DNA of 64,000 nt from an uncultured Oscillospiraceae bacterium (lineage in GTDB: Bacteria > Bacillota > Clostridia > Oscillospirales > Acutalibacteraceae), in NCBI GenBank assembly GCA_900544715.1, contig UQWL01000001.1, forward strand, positions 124,001-188,000, read 5' to 3'. The notes beneath the pieces were generated by a model. It was not told the DNA's origin, did not search any database, and saw nothing but the letters and a program-made list of their open reading frames with translations. The position numbers and the translations under genes were made by a program. Positions 1-8,730 of the stretch are shown piece after piece (positions within the stretch are counted from its first letter, which is position 1; every line of letters begins with the position of its first letter).

Positions 1-1
1 C

Positions 2-745
2 GCGCAGTGCATCGTGCTCGATGTGAAATGCGGCAGCGGCGCCTTTATGAAAACAGAAGAGCAGGCGCGGCAGCTTGCGCGGGAGATGGTGCGCATCGGC
101 CAGGGTGCGGGGCGGCGGGTGTCCGCTCTGATTACCAACATGGATATCCCGCTGGGCTATGCCATCGGCAATGCGTTGGAGGTGATCGAGGCGGCAGAGC
201 TCCTGCGCGGCGAGGGGGACCCGGCATTGGCACAATTGTGCGTGGCGCTGAGCGCGCAGATGATGGCGCTGAGCACGCAGGGGAGCACGGCCTTTTATCA
301 AAAAAAGGCGGAGGCGGCGCTCCGGGATGGCTCCGCCTTTCAAAAGCTGCGGGAGATGGTGCGCGCACAGGGCGGGGATGCTTCTGTTTTGGAGCATCCG
401 GAGCGTTTTCCACAGGCAAAGGTGAAAAGGCCTGTGGAGTCGCCCCAATCCGGCTATATCAGCCATATGGACGCAGAGCGCATCGGCCGCGCCGCCATGC
501 TGCTCGGCGCGGGGCGCATCGAGAAGGAGGGCGTGATAGACCCTGCGGCGGGAATCGTTCTGCGAAAGAAAACGGGCGATTTCATCCGCCAGGGGGAACC
601 GGTCGCGCAGCTGTTTACCAATCTCGAAGCAGAGGAGCAAATTGCGCAGGCGGCGGCGCTGTTCCTCACGGCCATCCGGTTTTCAGAAACCCAACCTGCC
701 GAAGAAGAGCTGATTTACAGCGTGATTGGAGAAAATCGGGAATAA
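2..745 (+). CDS. pdp: Pyrimidine-nucleoside phosphorylase, C-terminal part (5' end outside window)
   Basis: Phosphorolysis of uridine/thymidine to base plus (deoxy)ribose-1-phosphate in cytoplasmic nucleoside salvage. The frame is open from the window edge, so the N-terminus is missing; about 247 residues of a family of roughly 430-440 are present. Visible family signatures are VKCGSGAFMKT, then TNMDIPLGYAIGNALEV of the phosphate/nucleoside domain. The C-terminal sandwich domain follows, with HMDAERIGRAAMLLGAGR and a lysine-rich DPAAGIVLRKKTGDF strand. Thymidine phosphorylase (deoA) is the close alternative, since the two share this architecture. A separate promoter appears before the next gene, so this is probably the last gene of an upstream operon. 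Confidence 0.93.
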   Translation, partial: AQCIVLDVKCGSGAFMKTEEQARQLAREMVRIGQGAGRRVSALITNMDIPLGYAIGNALEVIEAAELLRGEGDPALAQLCVALSAQMMALSTQGSTAFYQKKAEAALRDGSAFQKLREMVRAQGGDASVLEHPERFPQAKVKRPVESPQSGYISHMDAERIGRAAMLLGAGRIEKEGVIDPAAGIVLRKKTGDFIRQGEPVAQLFTNLEAEEQIAQAAALFLTAIRFSETQPAEEELIYSVIGENRE

Positions 746-759
746 CGGCGTAAAACGTA

Positions 760-789
760 TTTACCTCCGCTTCTCAGATATGCTATACT
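760..789 (+). promoter_or_regulatory. Putative sigma-A promoter for the GH95 gene
   Basis: TTTACC at 760-765, an 18-nt spacer and TATACT at 784-789, with the GH95 start 40 nt further on. Inferred from sequence match only. Confidence 0.45.
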
Positions 790-828
790 AAGAGGAAGAG
801 AAATTACCGGAGAGGAGAACAGGGCGAC

Positions 829-3279
829 ATGAAGCATAGCTTGGAGGATTACCCGGGTGCAGGCGAACTGACGCTTTGGTATGAAAAGCCAGCGCGTACG
901 GATTATAAAGGCTGGGAGCAGCAGGCGCTGCCCCTCGGCAATGGATATATGGGAGCGAAGGTGTTCGGCGGGATTCGCCGCGAGCAAATCCAGTTCAATG
1001 AAAAAACATTGTGGACAGGCGGCCCCGGCACGCCGGGCTATGCGCTGGGCTGCACGAGGGATGATAACGGTCAGGCGATGCATGAAATCCAAAATATGCT
1101 CGCAGCAGGGGAAAATGAAACGGCTGAGAAAGCAATGCGCCGCCTTCAGGGCTCTGAAGCGGGCCTTGGCGCCTACCAAAATTTTGGAACGATGTTTTTC
1201 GATTTCCCCGGCCTGCGTGAGCGCTCCTGCAGGCAATACCACCGCGCGCTTGATCTGCGCACGGCTGTTTCCAGCGTCAGCTTTGCGCACAAGGGGCTGC
1301 GCCACACGCGCACCTGCTTTATGAGTTATCCGGATCGTGTATTCGTTGCAAAGTTTGATGCGGATGGCAGTGAAAAGATCAGCTTCCGCTTTTGGGTGGA
1401 GTCCGCGCAAAAAGGGGAATGCCGCGTCAAAGGGGCGGATACGCTCCTCCTTTCCGGTTCACCACGCGGCTGTGTGGGCGGAAAGGACAGCCCGGATGCC
1501 AACACCCTGCGCTATGCCGCTGCCTTCCAAATCGTTGTCAATGGCGGAACGGTAAAGCCGCACGGGGAGGATTCTCTGGTGGTCAGCGAGGCGGACAGCG
1601 CCGTGCTCTACCTCTGCGCGCAAACGGATTATGAAGATCAGTTCCCGCATTACCGCAGCGGGATTGACCCGCTCCCGCAGGCGTTGCAGCGCGTGCAGGC
1701 AGCAGCGGAGAAGGGCTATGACGCGCTTTATAAGGCGCATTTGGCGGATTATCAGGCGCTCTTTGACCGTGTAGAAATCCAGGTGGGGCAGGAGGAGCCT
1801 TCCCTGCCCACCGATAAGCTGCTAAAAAAATATAAAAAAGGGCGGCAGAGCAGGCTGCTGGAGATGCTCTATTTTCAATACGGGCGCTATCTCCTGATCG
1901 CCTCTTCCCGCGCGGGGAGTTTGCCCGCAAACCTGCAAGGCGTTTGGAACGCCAAAAACAACCCGGCCTGGCAGAGCGATTACCACCTGAATGTAAACCT
2001 GCAAATGAATTATTGGCCGGCGCACACCACGAATTTGAGCGAAACAACGTTGCCGCTCCTGCGTTATTTGCAGGCCATGCGCAAGCCGGGCCGCATTGTG
2101 GCGGCGAAATATGCCGGTATCGGCGAACGGCTTGCAAACGGGGAGCCGGACCCTTCCAAGCCGACCGGCTGGATGGCGCATACGCAGACCAGCCCCATGG
2201 GGATGGTTGGCCCCGGCAGCGACTGGCGCTGGGGATGGGCGCCCGCAAACGGCGCCTGGATGCTGCAAAACGCTTACGATTGCTATACCTTCAGCGGCGA
2301 TGTGACGCTACTTGCCAAGGAAATTTATCCGATGATGGAGGAGTGCGCGCGGTTGTGGACACAGCTGCTGATTTTTGATGCGAAGAGCGGCCGCATGGTT
2401 TCTTCCCCCAGCTTTTCCCCGGAAAACGGGCCGGTCACCGCAGGCGATACCTACGACCAGGAGCTTGTTTGGCAGCTTTATACCGATGTGCTGGACGCCG
2501 CGCGGGTGTTGGCGGAAAACGGCTGGGAAGGCCTGCCGGATCAGGAGCTGCTGGAAACGGTTCGCAAGCAGCTGCCGCTTCTTCAGCCGCTTCAGGTGGG
2601 CAAATGGGGGCAGATTAAGGAATGGTTCTCTGAGGATCAGTGGCCGGACCGCGGCTTTAAAACGAAAAATGTGCAGAACCATCACCGCCATATGTCTCAC
2701 CTGCTCGGCCTCTACCCTGGCAGCCACATCACAGCGAAAACGCCGGAATACCAGCATGCCGCCCGCGTTTCCATCGAGGATCGGGGCGACGGCGGGACGG
2801 GATGGTCAAAGGCGATGAAAATCTGTGCCTGGGCGCGCCTGCTCGATGGCAACCACAGCTATAAAATGCTCGGCGAGCTTTTAAAGCACAGCACGCTTGA
2901 TAACCTTTGGGATACCCATCCGCCCTTCCAAATTGATGGCAACTTTGGCGCGACGGCGGGCATTGCGGAAATGCTCCTGCAAAGCCACGCGGGCGTAATA
3001 CAGCTTTTGCCCGCCCTGCCCGACAGCTGGGCAACCGGCAGTTTCAAGGGCCTTGTGGCGCGCGGGAATTTTGTGGTGGATCTGGCCTGGCGGGAGAAAA
3101 AATTTGTGGAGGGCAGAATTCATGCCCGCGCAGGCGGCGCGTGCAAGCTCTCCTACCCTGGCATCCATACCGTGCATATTTTCGACCAGAATGACACGCC
3201 CGTCGCTTTTGCGGTACTCGATGCGGATACGATCGTGCTGGATACCAAGCAGGGGATGGCCTATTCCATTCGGCGGTGA
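829..3279 (+). CDS. Glycoside hydrolase family 95 (alpha-L-fucosidase type)
   Basis: An 816-residue GH95 enzyme, expected to release alpha-1,2-linked fucose (some members act on galactose) from host or plant glycans. The N-terminal beta-sandwich opens with LTLWYEKPA and PLGNGYMGAKVFGG. The (alpha/alpha)6 barrel carries HLNVNLQMNYWPA, with Asn388 and Asn390 matching the two catalytic-site asparagines of Bifidobacterium AfcA. SPENG (Glu532) and DGNFG (Asp703) match its acid/base region. No signal peptide is visible, so the enzyme is probably intracellular and acts on imported oligosaccharides. It has its own promoter and an AGAGGAGAA Shine-Dalgarno. A GH35 and a GH16 enzyme elsewhere in the window fit a glycan-foraging lifestyle. 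The exact sugar is not decidable from sequence. Confidence 0.92.
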   Translation: MKHSLEDYPGAGELTLWYEKPARTDYKGWEQQALPLGNGYMGAKVFGGIRREQIQFNEKTLWTGGPGTPGYALGCTRDDNGQAMHEIQNMLAAGENETAEKAMRRLQGSEAGLGAYQNFGTMFFDFPGLRERSCRQYHRALDLRTAVSSVSFAHKGLRHTRTCFMSYPDRVFVAKFDADGSEKISFRFWVESAQKGECRVKGADTLLLSGSPRGCVGGKDSPDANTLRYAAAFQIVVNGGTVKPHGEDSLVVSEADSAVLYLCAQTDYEDQFPHYRSGIDPLPQALQRVQAAAEKGYDALYKAHLADYQALFDRVEIQVGQEEPSLPTDKLLKKYKKGRQSRLLEMLYFQYGRYLLIASSRAGSLPANLQGVWNAKNNPAWQSDYHLNVNLQMNYWPAHTTNLSETTLPLLRYLQAMRKPGRIVAAKYAGIGERLANGEPDPSKPTGWMAHTQTSPMGMVGPGSDWRWGWAPANGAWMLQNAYDCYTFSGDVTLLAKEIYPMMEECARLWTQLLIFDAKSGRMVSSPSFSPENGPVTAGDTYDQELVWQLYTDVLDAARVLAENGWEGLPDQELLETVRKQLPLLQPLQVGKWGQIKEWFSEDQWPDRGFKTKNVQNHHRHMSHLLGLYPGSHITAKTPEYQHAARVSIEDRGDGGTGWSKAMKICAWARLLDGNHSYKMLGELLKHSTLDNLWDTHPPFQIDGNFGATAGIAEMLLQSHAGVIQLLPALPDSWATGSFKGLVARGNFVVDLAWREKKFVEGRIHARAGGACKLSYPGIHTVHIFDQNDTPVAFAVLDADTIVLDTKQGMAYSIRR

Positions 3280-3289
3280 GGGGGAAACG

Positions 3290-3380
3290 CCTCGTTTACC
3301 GCCTGTAAAATAACGCGGTAAGAGGCAACTGCCCATGGGGCGCAAGAGGCGCGCCGTGCGGGCGGTGCCTTCTGTTGCCG
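3290..3380 (+). other. Structured intergenic segment, unassigned
   Basis: The gap after the GH95 gene folds into nested inverted repeats. CCTCGTTTACCGC (3290-3302) pairs, with a small bulge, with GCGGTAAGAGG (3315-3325). GGCAAC (3324-3329) pairs with GTTGCC (3374-3379) and encloses GCCC/GGGC. There is no U-run, so it is not a simple terminator. It could be a leader of the next gene or a small RNA. No known riboswitch consensus was recognised. Confidence 0.3.
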
Positions 3381-3399
3381 CAAAAGGTTGACTGTTTCT

Positions 3400-4071
3400 A
3401 TGGAGAAATTGCTTGATCTGCAATTTTTAGATATTCTTCCAACCCGTTCCGGGTTTCTCTTTGTACGCAGGGAAATCCTCGATGAAACGCAAATCCGCCT
3501 CTCCTTCCATGAGTTTCTGCTGCAAACGCGGCAGGAGGTTCCCGTGCGGCGGAGCGTATATCTGCGCCGGAAGTTCGGCGTGGGGTACGAAACGCTCGTG
3601 CAGAGCCTCGGCGACTATGTTTCCTGCGATACGGCCCGGTTGCCGGATGGGAACCTCGCGGTGCTTTACCCGGGGGGAGAGCTCGGCTTTTTTTCAAAAG
3701 AGGGTCGCCCAGTCTGGTGCGGGGAATTGACCTATCGCGGGGCGGGGGTTTCCGATTTGGCGGCAGATGGGGAGTATTTCTGGTCTGCTGTGCCGGAGCA
3801 GAATGCCGTGATCCGCTTTTCCACAGCGACGAAACGGATTGCCCTGCGCATCAGCGGCGGCACGCAGTGCGCGTTTGACGGGCCGTGTTCGCTTGTGCGG
3901 TATGGGCGGGTGCTGTATGTGTGCAATGAGCGTTCGTGCGAGATCAGCACGCTCAGCCTCGACCGGTATGCGGTGCGGGAGTATCAGCACTTTCAGGAAC
4001 CTGTTTATAAATTTTTTCGCTGGCAAAAGGAGGAAATTGCCGTTTTGGCCTCTGGCGTTTACCTCCTGTAA
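3400..4071 (+). CDS. Conserved-looking protein of unknown function
   Basis: A 223-residue soluble protein with no recognised domain. It is rich in short beta-strand/turn patterns such as RLPDGNLAVLYPGGELGFF, YFWSAVPEQNAVIRFS and LYVCNERSCEISTLSL. These recall blades of a partial beta-propeller, but this is only an impression. No signal peptide or membrane segment is seen. An in-frame TTG at 3388 directly abuts AAAAGG, so ATG 3400, 12 nt after that motif, is the better start. It follows the structured segment and precedes spoVG by 69 nt. Codon use resembles the neighbours. Confidence 0.6.
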   Translation: MEKLLDLQFLDILPTRSGFLFVRREILDETQIRLSFHEFLLQTRQEVPVRRSVYLRRKFGVGYETLVQSLGDYVSCDTARLPDGNLAVLYPGGELGFFSKEGRPVWCGELTYRGAGVSDLAADGEYFWSAVPEQNAVIRFSTATKRIALRISGGTQCAFDGPCSLVRYGRVLYVCNERSCEISTLSLDRYAVREYQHFQEPVYKFFRWQKEEIAVLASGVYLL

Positions 4072-4140
4072 TCCCTTTCCTGCCCGGATAAAACGGAGAA
4101 AAGGGAAAATACTATTCCCGAATCGTATTGACGGGCGGGG

Positions 4141-4479
4141 ATGAAACAGATGGAAATCAGCGAAGTAAAAATCAGACGCATCTATCATCAGGAGGAACGG
4201 CTGTGCGCCATGGCCTCCATCGTGATTGATAATGCGGTGGCGGTGCATGAGGTGAAAATCATTAATGGGCCGAACCGTAAATTTATTGCAATGCCCAGCC
4301 GTAAGGAAAAAGACGGCACCTATCGCGACCTTGTGCACCCGCTCAACCGGGCTGCGCGCGAGGAGATTGAGCGAGCCGTGTTTGCGGCCTATGAGGCGGC
4401 CTTGCAGGAGGAGGAGCTCCAGCCGCCGCAGCAGGAGCAGCAGGCAGAGCCTGCGCCATCACACAATAATGAATTTTGA
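4141..4479 (+). CDS. spoVG: SpoVG-family septation regulator / RNA-DNA-binding protein
   Basis: A small regulator related to Bacillus SpoVG, which affects asymmetric septation and cortex formation and binds nucleic acid. The conserved core occupies residues 1-85: EISEVKIRRIY, VIDNAVAVHEVKII and FIAMPSRKEKDGTYRDLVHP. A low-complexity Gln/Glu-rich tail (EEELQPPQQEQQAEPAP) extends beyond it, giving 112 aa against the usual 85-100. A second ATG three codons in (4150) is an equally plausible start. The gene lies 22 nt before the CCA-adding enzyme, probably in one transcript. Confidence 0.93.
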   Translation: MKQMEISEVKIRRIYHQEERLCAMASIVIDNAVAVHEVKIINGPNRKFIAMPSRKEKDGTYRDLVHPLNRAAREEIERAVFAAYEAALQEEELQPPQQEQQAEPAPSHNNEF

Positions 4480-4501
4480 ATCAGAGGGGAGGGAGAGCGC
4501 A

Positions 4502-5686
4502 ATGGTTTTGTCTCTCCCTCCCCATGTTTGCGATTGCATCCATCAATTGGAGCAGGCGGGTTTTGAGGCCTGGGCGGTCGGCGGGTGTGTGCGCGATCTG
4601 CTGCGCGGCATCCAGCCGCACGATTATGACCTGACGACGAGCGCCCGGCCGGAGGAAATGCTGCGCCTGTTCCCGCATACGGTTCCAACCGGCATTACAT
4701 ATGGCACGGTCATGGTCATCACCCAGCAGGGGCCGCTGGAGGTGACGACCTTTCGCACGGAGGAGGATTACCGGGATTTCCGCAGGCCGTCGGGCGTTCA
4801 GTTTGCATCGCGGCTGGAGGAGGATCTGGCACGCCGGGATTTTACGGTGAATGCAATGGCCTATGCCCCATCCAGAGGGCTATGCGATCTGTTCGGCGGG
4901 CAGCATGACCTGGAGGCGCGTGTAATCTGCGCGGTGGGGGAGCCGTCCACCCGCTTTGAAGAGGACGCCCTGCGTGTTTTGCGCGCCTTCCGGTTCGCTT
5001 CGCAGCTTAACTTTACACTGGAGGAGCAAACGCTCTCCGCCGCGCTCCTGCATGGGGCAAATCTTGCCAAAATCAGCGCGGAGCGCGTGGCGGCGGAGCT
5101 GATGAAGGCGTTGGCGGGATGCAGGCCATCCCGGCTTTTTCCCCTGCTGCAAAGTGGAGCGCTGTGCTTTTGCGGGCTGCCTGCACCGGAGAAGCCCTTG
5201 CCGGAAGCATTTGACGCGTTGCCGCAGGCCGGTTCTTTGCGCTTGGCTGCGCTGTGCTCCCTGTGTGGCGCGCAGGCCAATGCGGTGTGCTCTGCTTTAA
5301 AGATGAGCAAAGCGGTGAAACAACTGGCTGTTGCGTTTGAGCGGCAATTGAAGGCGCCGCTTCCTCAAAGCCGGGCGGCGCTGAAACTGCGGTTTTCTGA
5401 CCTTGCGCCGGAATACTGGGGCGATTTGCTCGCGTCAAGAGCATGTTTGTTTGGAGAGGAAAATGCGCCCCTGCGCGATCTGTGGCGGGATATTCTGGCG
5501 AAGCGGGAGCCATGGCGTACCGGTCAGCTCACCGTGGATGGGAACGACCTGAAAGCGCTCGGCATTCCCGCCGGCCGGGAAACGGGCAAGGCCCTGCAAA
5601 TGCTTTTGCAGGCTGTTTTGGAGCATCCGGAATGGAATACCAGAGAGCGGTTGTGTGCGATGGCTTCACAGTGGATGGGAGGGTAA
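4502..5686 (+). CDS. cca: CCA-adding enzyme (tRNA nucleotidyltransferase)
   Basis: Adds or repairs the 3'-CCA of tRNAs. It is a class II nucleotidyltransferase of 394 aa. Near the N-terminus are VGGCVRDLLRG and the two-metal carboxylates of HDYDLTTSARPEEM. Then come GTVMVITQQGPLEVTTFRTE, the RRDFTVNAMAY motif and the RFEEDALRVLRAFRFASQL helix that reads the incoming base. The C-terminal third is less conserved, as usual in this family. The frame is open further upstream, but AGAGGGGAGGGAGAG before ATG 4502 fixes the start. A poly(A) polymerase role cannot be excluded from sequence alone. Confidence 0.92.
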   Translation: MVLSLPPHVCDCIHQLEQAGFEAWAVGGCVRDLLRGIQPHDYDLTTSARPEEMLRLFPHTVPTGITYGTVMVITQQGPLEVTTFRTEEDYRDFRRPSGVQFASRLEEDLARRDFTVNAMAYAPSRGLCDLFGGQHDLEARVICAVGEPSTRFEEDALRVLRAFRFASQLNFTLEEQTLSAALLHGANLAKISAERVAAELMKALAGCRPSRLFPLLQSGALCFCGLPAPEKPLPEAFDALPQAGSLRLAALCSLCGAQANAVCSALKMSKAVKQLAVAFERQLKAPLPQSRAALKLRFSDLAPEYWGDLLASRACLFGEENAPLRDLWRDILAKREPWRTGQLTVDGNDLKALGIPAGRETGKALQMLLQAVLEHPEWNTRERLCAMASQWMGG

Positions 5687-5721
5687 CCGGCGATGTTTGA
5701 AAATTATGAGAAGGATTAATT

Positions 5722-6060
5722 ATGCGGCAGATCAAAATGCTCGGGCAATTGCTCGCACGGCTGCTGCTGCATTCTGATGGGGTGAAATATGAATTGCCCC
5801 TGAAAGCGCCCTATTCACAGGCGGATGAATGGTATCAGGCGCTGTGCCGCCTGTTGGCAGAGGGGAAGATCAACGAGGCGGAAAACCGGCTCTATGAGGA
5901 GATCGGCCAGTTGGGCCTCCCCGGCCTGCGCGTGGCGATTGATTTTTATTTGCAGCTCAACGAGCGGGATGACGATTATTTGGAGGCGCGTGATTTTACC
6001 CGTGCGGAGATGGAGGACGGCCTGAAAAATATTGCGCAGCAATACGGTGTGGCGCTGTAA
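5722..6060 (+). CDS. Small helical protein (DUF6483-like), probably frameshifted at its N-terminus
   Basis: A 112-residue helical protein of unknown function (MRQIKMLGQLLARLLL, then AEGKINEAENRLYEEIGQLG with a TPR-like helix pair). It resembles the small Firmicutes family labelled DUF6483. Just upstream, a good Shine-Dalgarno (GGAGGG) and ATG at 5693 encode MFENYEKD followed at once by TAA (5717-5719). ATG 5722 begins two bases later in another frame. One extra base would join them as MFENYEKD-YL-MRQIK, so a one-base deletion with re-initiation at 5722 (site AGAAGGA) is inferred. The family assignment comes from memory and is moderate. Confidence 0.6.
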   Translation: MRQIKMLGQLLARLLLHSDGVKYELPLKAPYSQADEWYQALCRLLAEGKINEAENRLYEEIGQLGLPGLRVAIDFYLQLNERDDDYLEARDFTRAEMEDGLKNIAQQYGVAL

Positions 6061-6080
6061 CGGAAAGCGGGAGGTTCCAT

Positions 6081-6836
6081 ATGGATGCTGAATTTATCAA
6101 TATCACCACAGAAAACCTGGCACAGGAGCATTTATGCTGCATTATCCGCAGCAAAAAAGCCCATCCCGGGGTCGATGCAAAGCGGCAATGGCTCTCGGAG
6201 CGGCTCAAGGAAGGCCATGTTTTTCGGAAGTTACATGCAAAGGCCACGGTTTTTATCGAGTACGCTCCCCTGGAAACCGCTTGGGTTCCCATCACGGGCG
6301 ATCACTATTATTATGTGTATTGCCTGTGGGTTTTGGGCAGTGACAAGGGCAAAGGGTATGGCAGGGCGCTGATGGAGTATTGCCTGGCCGATGCCAGAGC
6401 AAAGGGGAAATCCGGCGTTTGTATGCTCGGTTCAAAAAAACAAAAGGCCTGGCTTTCTGACCAGGCGTTTGCAAAAAAGTTTGGCTTTGAGGTTGTGGAT
6501 ACAACCGAAGATGGCTATGAATTGCTGGCCCTTTCCTTTGACGGGACAGTGCCGCAGTTTGCCCCAAACGCGAAGTGCCAGGGTATCGAAGGCAAAGAGC
6601 TGACAATCTATTATGATATGCAATGCCCCTATATCTATCAAAGGATCGAGGCCGTCAAGCAGTATTGCGAAACGAATGGCATTCCTGCCTCTTTCCTGCA
6701 AGTGGATACCCTGCAAAAAGCAAAGGAACTGCCCTGTGTGTTCAATAACTGGGCTGTGTTTTATCAGGGAAAATTTGAAACCGTCAATTTGTTGGATCTG
6801 GCCTCCCTCAAGAGAATCCTAAAAAAAGGAAGATAG
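6081..6836 (+). CDS. GNAT acetyltransferase with C-terminal YoaP-like domain
   Basis: A 251-residue protein. Residues about 1-150 form a GNAT fold with acetyl-CoA motif VLGSDKGKGYGRALMEYCL and GFEVVDTTEDGYELLAL. The C-terminal 80 residues have a thioredoxin-like look (ELTIYYDMQCPYIYQRIEAV, CVFNNWAVFYQGKF) typical of YoaP-like proteins. The substrate is unknown. A GGGAGG Shine-Dalgarno precedes ATG 6081. The gene is 20 nt downstream of the small helical gene and may be cotranscribed. Confidence 0.85.
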   Translation: MDAEFINITTENLAQEHLCCIIRSKKAHPGVDAKRQWLSERLKEGHVFRKLHAKATVFIEYAPLETAWVPITGDHYYYVYCLWVLGSDKGKGYGRALMEYCLADARAKGKSGVCMLGSKKQKAWLSDQAFAKKFGFEVVDTTEDGYELLALSFDGTVPQFAPNAKCQGIEGKELTIYYDMQCPYIYQRIEAVKQYCETNGIPASFLQVDTLQKAKELPCVFNNWAVFYQGKFETVNLLDLASLKRILKKGR

Positions 6837-6990
6837 CATCCAGCTTCCCCCTTTGATGATTCGGCGTGTATCATGAGCAATAGGGGAAATTGTAGTTGTA
6901 TGTATAAAATATAGTTGATTAGGTTGATGATATGCGCTGAAGTGGTAAGGGCGCATTAGGCAAATAAGACGGCCAAAGGAAGCGTGCATT

Positions 6991-7551
6991 ATGAGTGAAA
7001 TAATGAAATTTGCCAATAGAGCGGATTTTAGAAAATGGCTGCATGAGAACGGTCAGTCCAACGCTGGTATTTGGCTCTTATTCGGAAAAGCAGACGGGCC
7101 GAAGACACTTAAGGCGGGTGAGGCCCTTGAGGAAGCGCTCTGCTTTGGATGGATTGATGGCCAAATACAAAGCATTGATGACAAATCCTATAAGAAGTAT
7201 TTTTCTTTACGCAGAGAAAATAGTAAGTGGTCAGAGAAAAACAAAGCGTTGGCAAAAAGCCTCGAAGAACAAGGGCTCATGACCGACTGTGGCAGAAAGA
7301 AAATAGAGGAAGCCCAAAAGAACGGGCAATGGGATGCGCAAAACTCTTTGGTTGTCACAGAGGAGCAGATCGCTTTTTTATCTGACTTACTAAAAGTGTA
7401 CGAGCCTGCCTATGCCAATTTTCAAGCTATGTCCTTATCTGTAAAGAAAACTTACACGCGAGCATATTTTGATGCAAAAACAGATGCTGGACGTAAAAAA
7501 CGGATAGTGTGGATGGTTGATAGGCTTAATAAAAACCTAAAACCTATGTAA
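6991..7551 (+). CDS. YdeI/OmpD-associated family protein
   Basis: A 186-residue cytoplasmic protein of the YdeI/OmdA type, a family linked loosely to stress and bacteriocin tolerance without a known enzymatic reaction. Family hallmarks are FRKWLHENGQSNAGIWLLF near the N-terminus, LEEALCFGWIDGQIQSID, and SKWSEKNKALAKSLEEQG. The C-terminal half is Lys-rich (DAKTDAGRKKRIVWMVDRL). The coding sequence is clearly more AT-rich than its neighbours and stands alone in a long intergenic stretch, which suggests recent acquisition. Confidence 0.85.
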   Translation: MSEIMKFANRADFRKWLHENGQSNAGIWLLFGKADGPKTLKAGEALEEALCFGWIDGQIQSIDDKSYKKYFSLRRENSKWSEKNKALAKSLEEQGLMTDCGRKKIEEAQKNGQWDAQNSLVVTEEQIAFLSDLLKVYEPAYANFQAMSLSVKKTYTRAYFDAKTDAGRKKRIVWMVDRLNKNLKPM

Positions 7552-7696
7552 ATGTTACATGCCGCTTATTGGTATAATGCGTAAGCTCTGTTTTGTCGTT
7601 TGCTCGGCTTTATCTTCCATCGCTTTGGGCGGCCTCAGCCTGCGGGCTGGCGGTGCGGTAGGAAGCGCCTCAAAAAAAGGAACACAGCGGGCCTGA

Positions 7697-7731
7697 CCCC
7701 CATAGAATGGTAACGAAGCATTCTATGGGGG
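7697..7731 (+). promoter_or_regulatory. Perfect 13-bp hairpin covering the dpaA ribosome-binding site
   Basis: CCCCCATAGAATG (7697-7709) and CATTCTATGGGGG (7719-7731) are perfect reverse complements around a 9-nt loop, followed by TTTTATTT. It could terminate upstream transcription. The GGGGG of the 3' arm is also the only good Shine-Dalgarno for dpaA (ATG at 7741), so a read-through transcript would have its start masked. Confidence 0.75.
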
Positions 7732-7740
7732 TTTTATTTG

Positions 7741-8622
7741 ATGAAAGAGATACATAATTGCCTGGTGATCGGCGGGGATATGCGTCAGATTTATATGGCG
7801 GAGGCTCTGGAGCAGGCTGGCTTTACAGTGAGCCTGTATGGGTTTGAACACCTGGAAGAAAGCAATCATGTGGGAAGCGGCAGCTATCAGGATTATTATG
7901 AAGCGCTCAAAGGGAAGGATGCTGTAATTTTCCCTCTGCCCCTGAGCCGGGACAATGTATCTCTCAACGCGCCCTTTGCCGGGAAAGAGATCCTTTTGGC
8001 GGATATCCTGCACGCGGTGGAAAGCGGCCAGATTGTGTTTGGCGGCATGCTGGGCGAGCGGGAAACGCAGTACTTAAAGCACAGGGGGATCACAGCGTAT
8101 GATTATTTTGCGCGGGAAGAGCTGACGGTGCGCAACGCCGTGGCCACGGCGGAGGGTGTGCTGCAAATCGTCATAGAAGAGCTTCCCATCACGGTGCACG
8201 GCTCCCATGCCCTCGTAACGGGCTTCGGGAGAACTTCCAAGACCATTTGCGCCCTTTTGCGCTCGCTTGGTGCACAGGTTACCGTTGTGGCGCGCAAGCA
8301 GGCGGATCTCGCCTGGGCGCAGGTGGAGGGGATGCACGGCGTGTTTTATGAAGAATTGCCCACCTGTGCAGGCGGATTCGATTATGTGGTCAATACCGTG
8401 CCTGCCCTTGTATTGGACGGCCGGGTTTTGGAGAAGCTGCAGGCGGATTGCCTGCTTGTTGAAATCGCGTCCGCGCCGGGAGGGATCGATCTGAAGGCAG
8501 CTCAAGCGCGCGGGCTTAAAGTGATCAAAGCCAGCTCTCTGCCGGGGAAGGTAGCGCCCAGAACGGCGGGGAGAATCATCAGCGATACGATACGGAATGT
8601 CATCAGAGAGGGCAACGGCTGA
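7741..8622 (+). CDS. dpaA: Dipicolinate synthase subunit A
   Basis: The NAD(P)-dependent subunit that, with DpaB, makes dipicolinic acid in the mother cell from a lysine-pathway intermediate. It is 293 aa. An N-terminal DpaA-specific region (CLVIGGDMRQIYMAEALEQ, VIFPLPLSRDN) is followed by a Rossmann domain with VTGFGRTSKTICALLRSLG and ATAEGVLQIVIEELP, and ends with KVAPRTAGRIISDTI. ATG 7741 is chosen over the adjoining TTG because the GGGGG site then has 9-nt spacing. That site lies in a strong hairpin (7697-7731). dpaB follows after an unusually long 108-nt gap. Confidence 0.95.
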   Translation: MKEIHNCLVIGGDMRQIYMAEALEQAGFTVSLYGFEHLEESNHVGSGSYQDYYEALKGKDAVIFPLPLSRDNVSLNAPFAGKEILLADILHAVESGQIVFGGMLGERETQYLKHRGITAYDYFAREELTVRNAVATAEGVLQIVIEELPITVHGSHALVTGFGRTSKTICALLRSLGAQVTVVARKQADLAWAQVEGMHGVFYEELPTCAGGFDYVVNTVPALVLDGRVLEKLQADCLLVEIASAPGGIDLKAAQARGLKVIKASSLPGKVAPRTAGRIISDTIRNVIREGNG

Positions 8623-8730
8623 GCAGAAAACACGCCACAGCCGCAGGTTTGCGCGGGGAATATGGATTGACGCAAAACACACCGCATAAGCGCCCGCATC
8701 TGTTGACCTTCATGAAAGGGAGAATTATAC

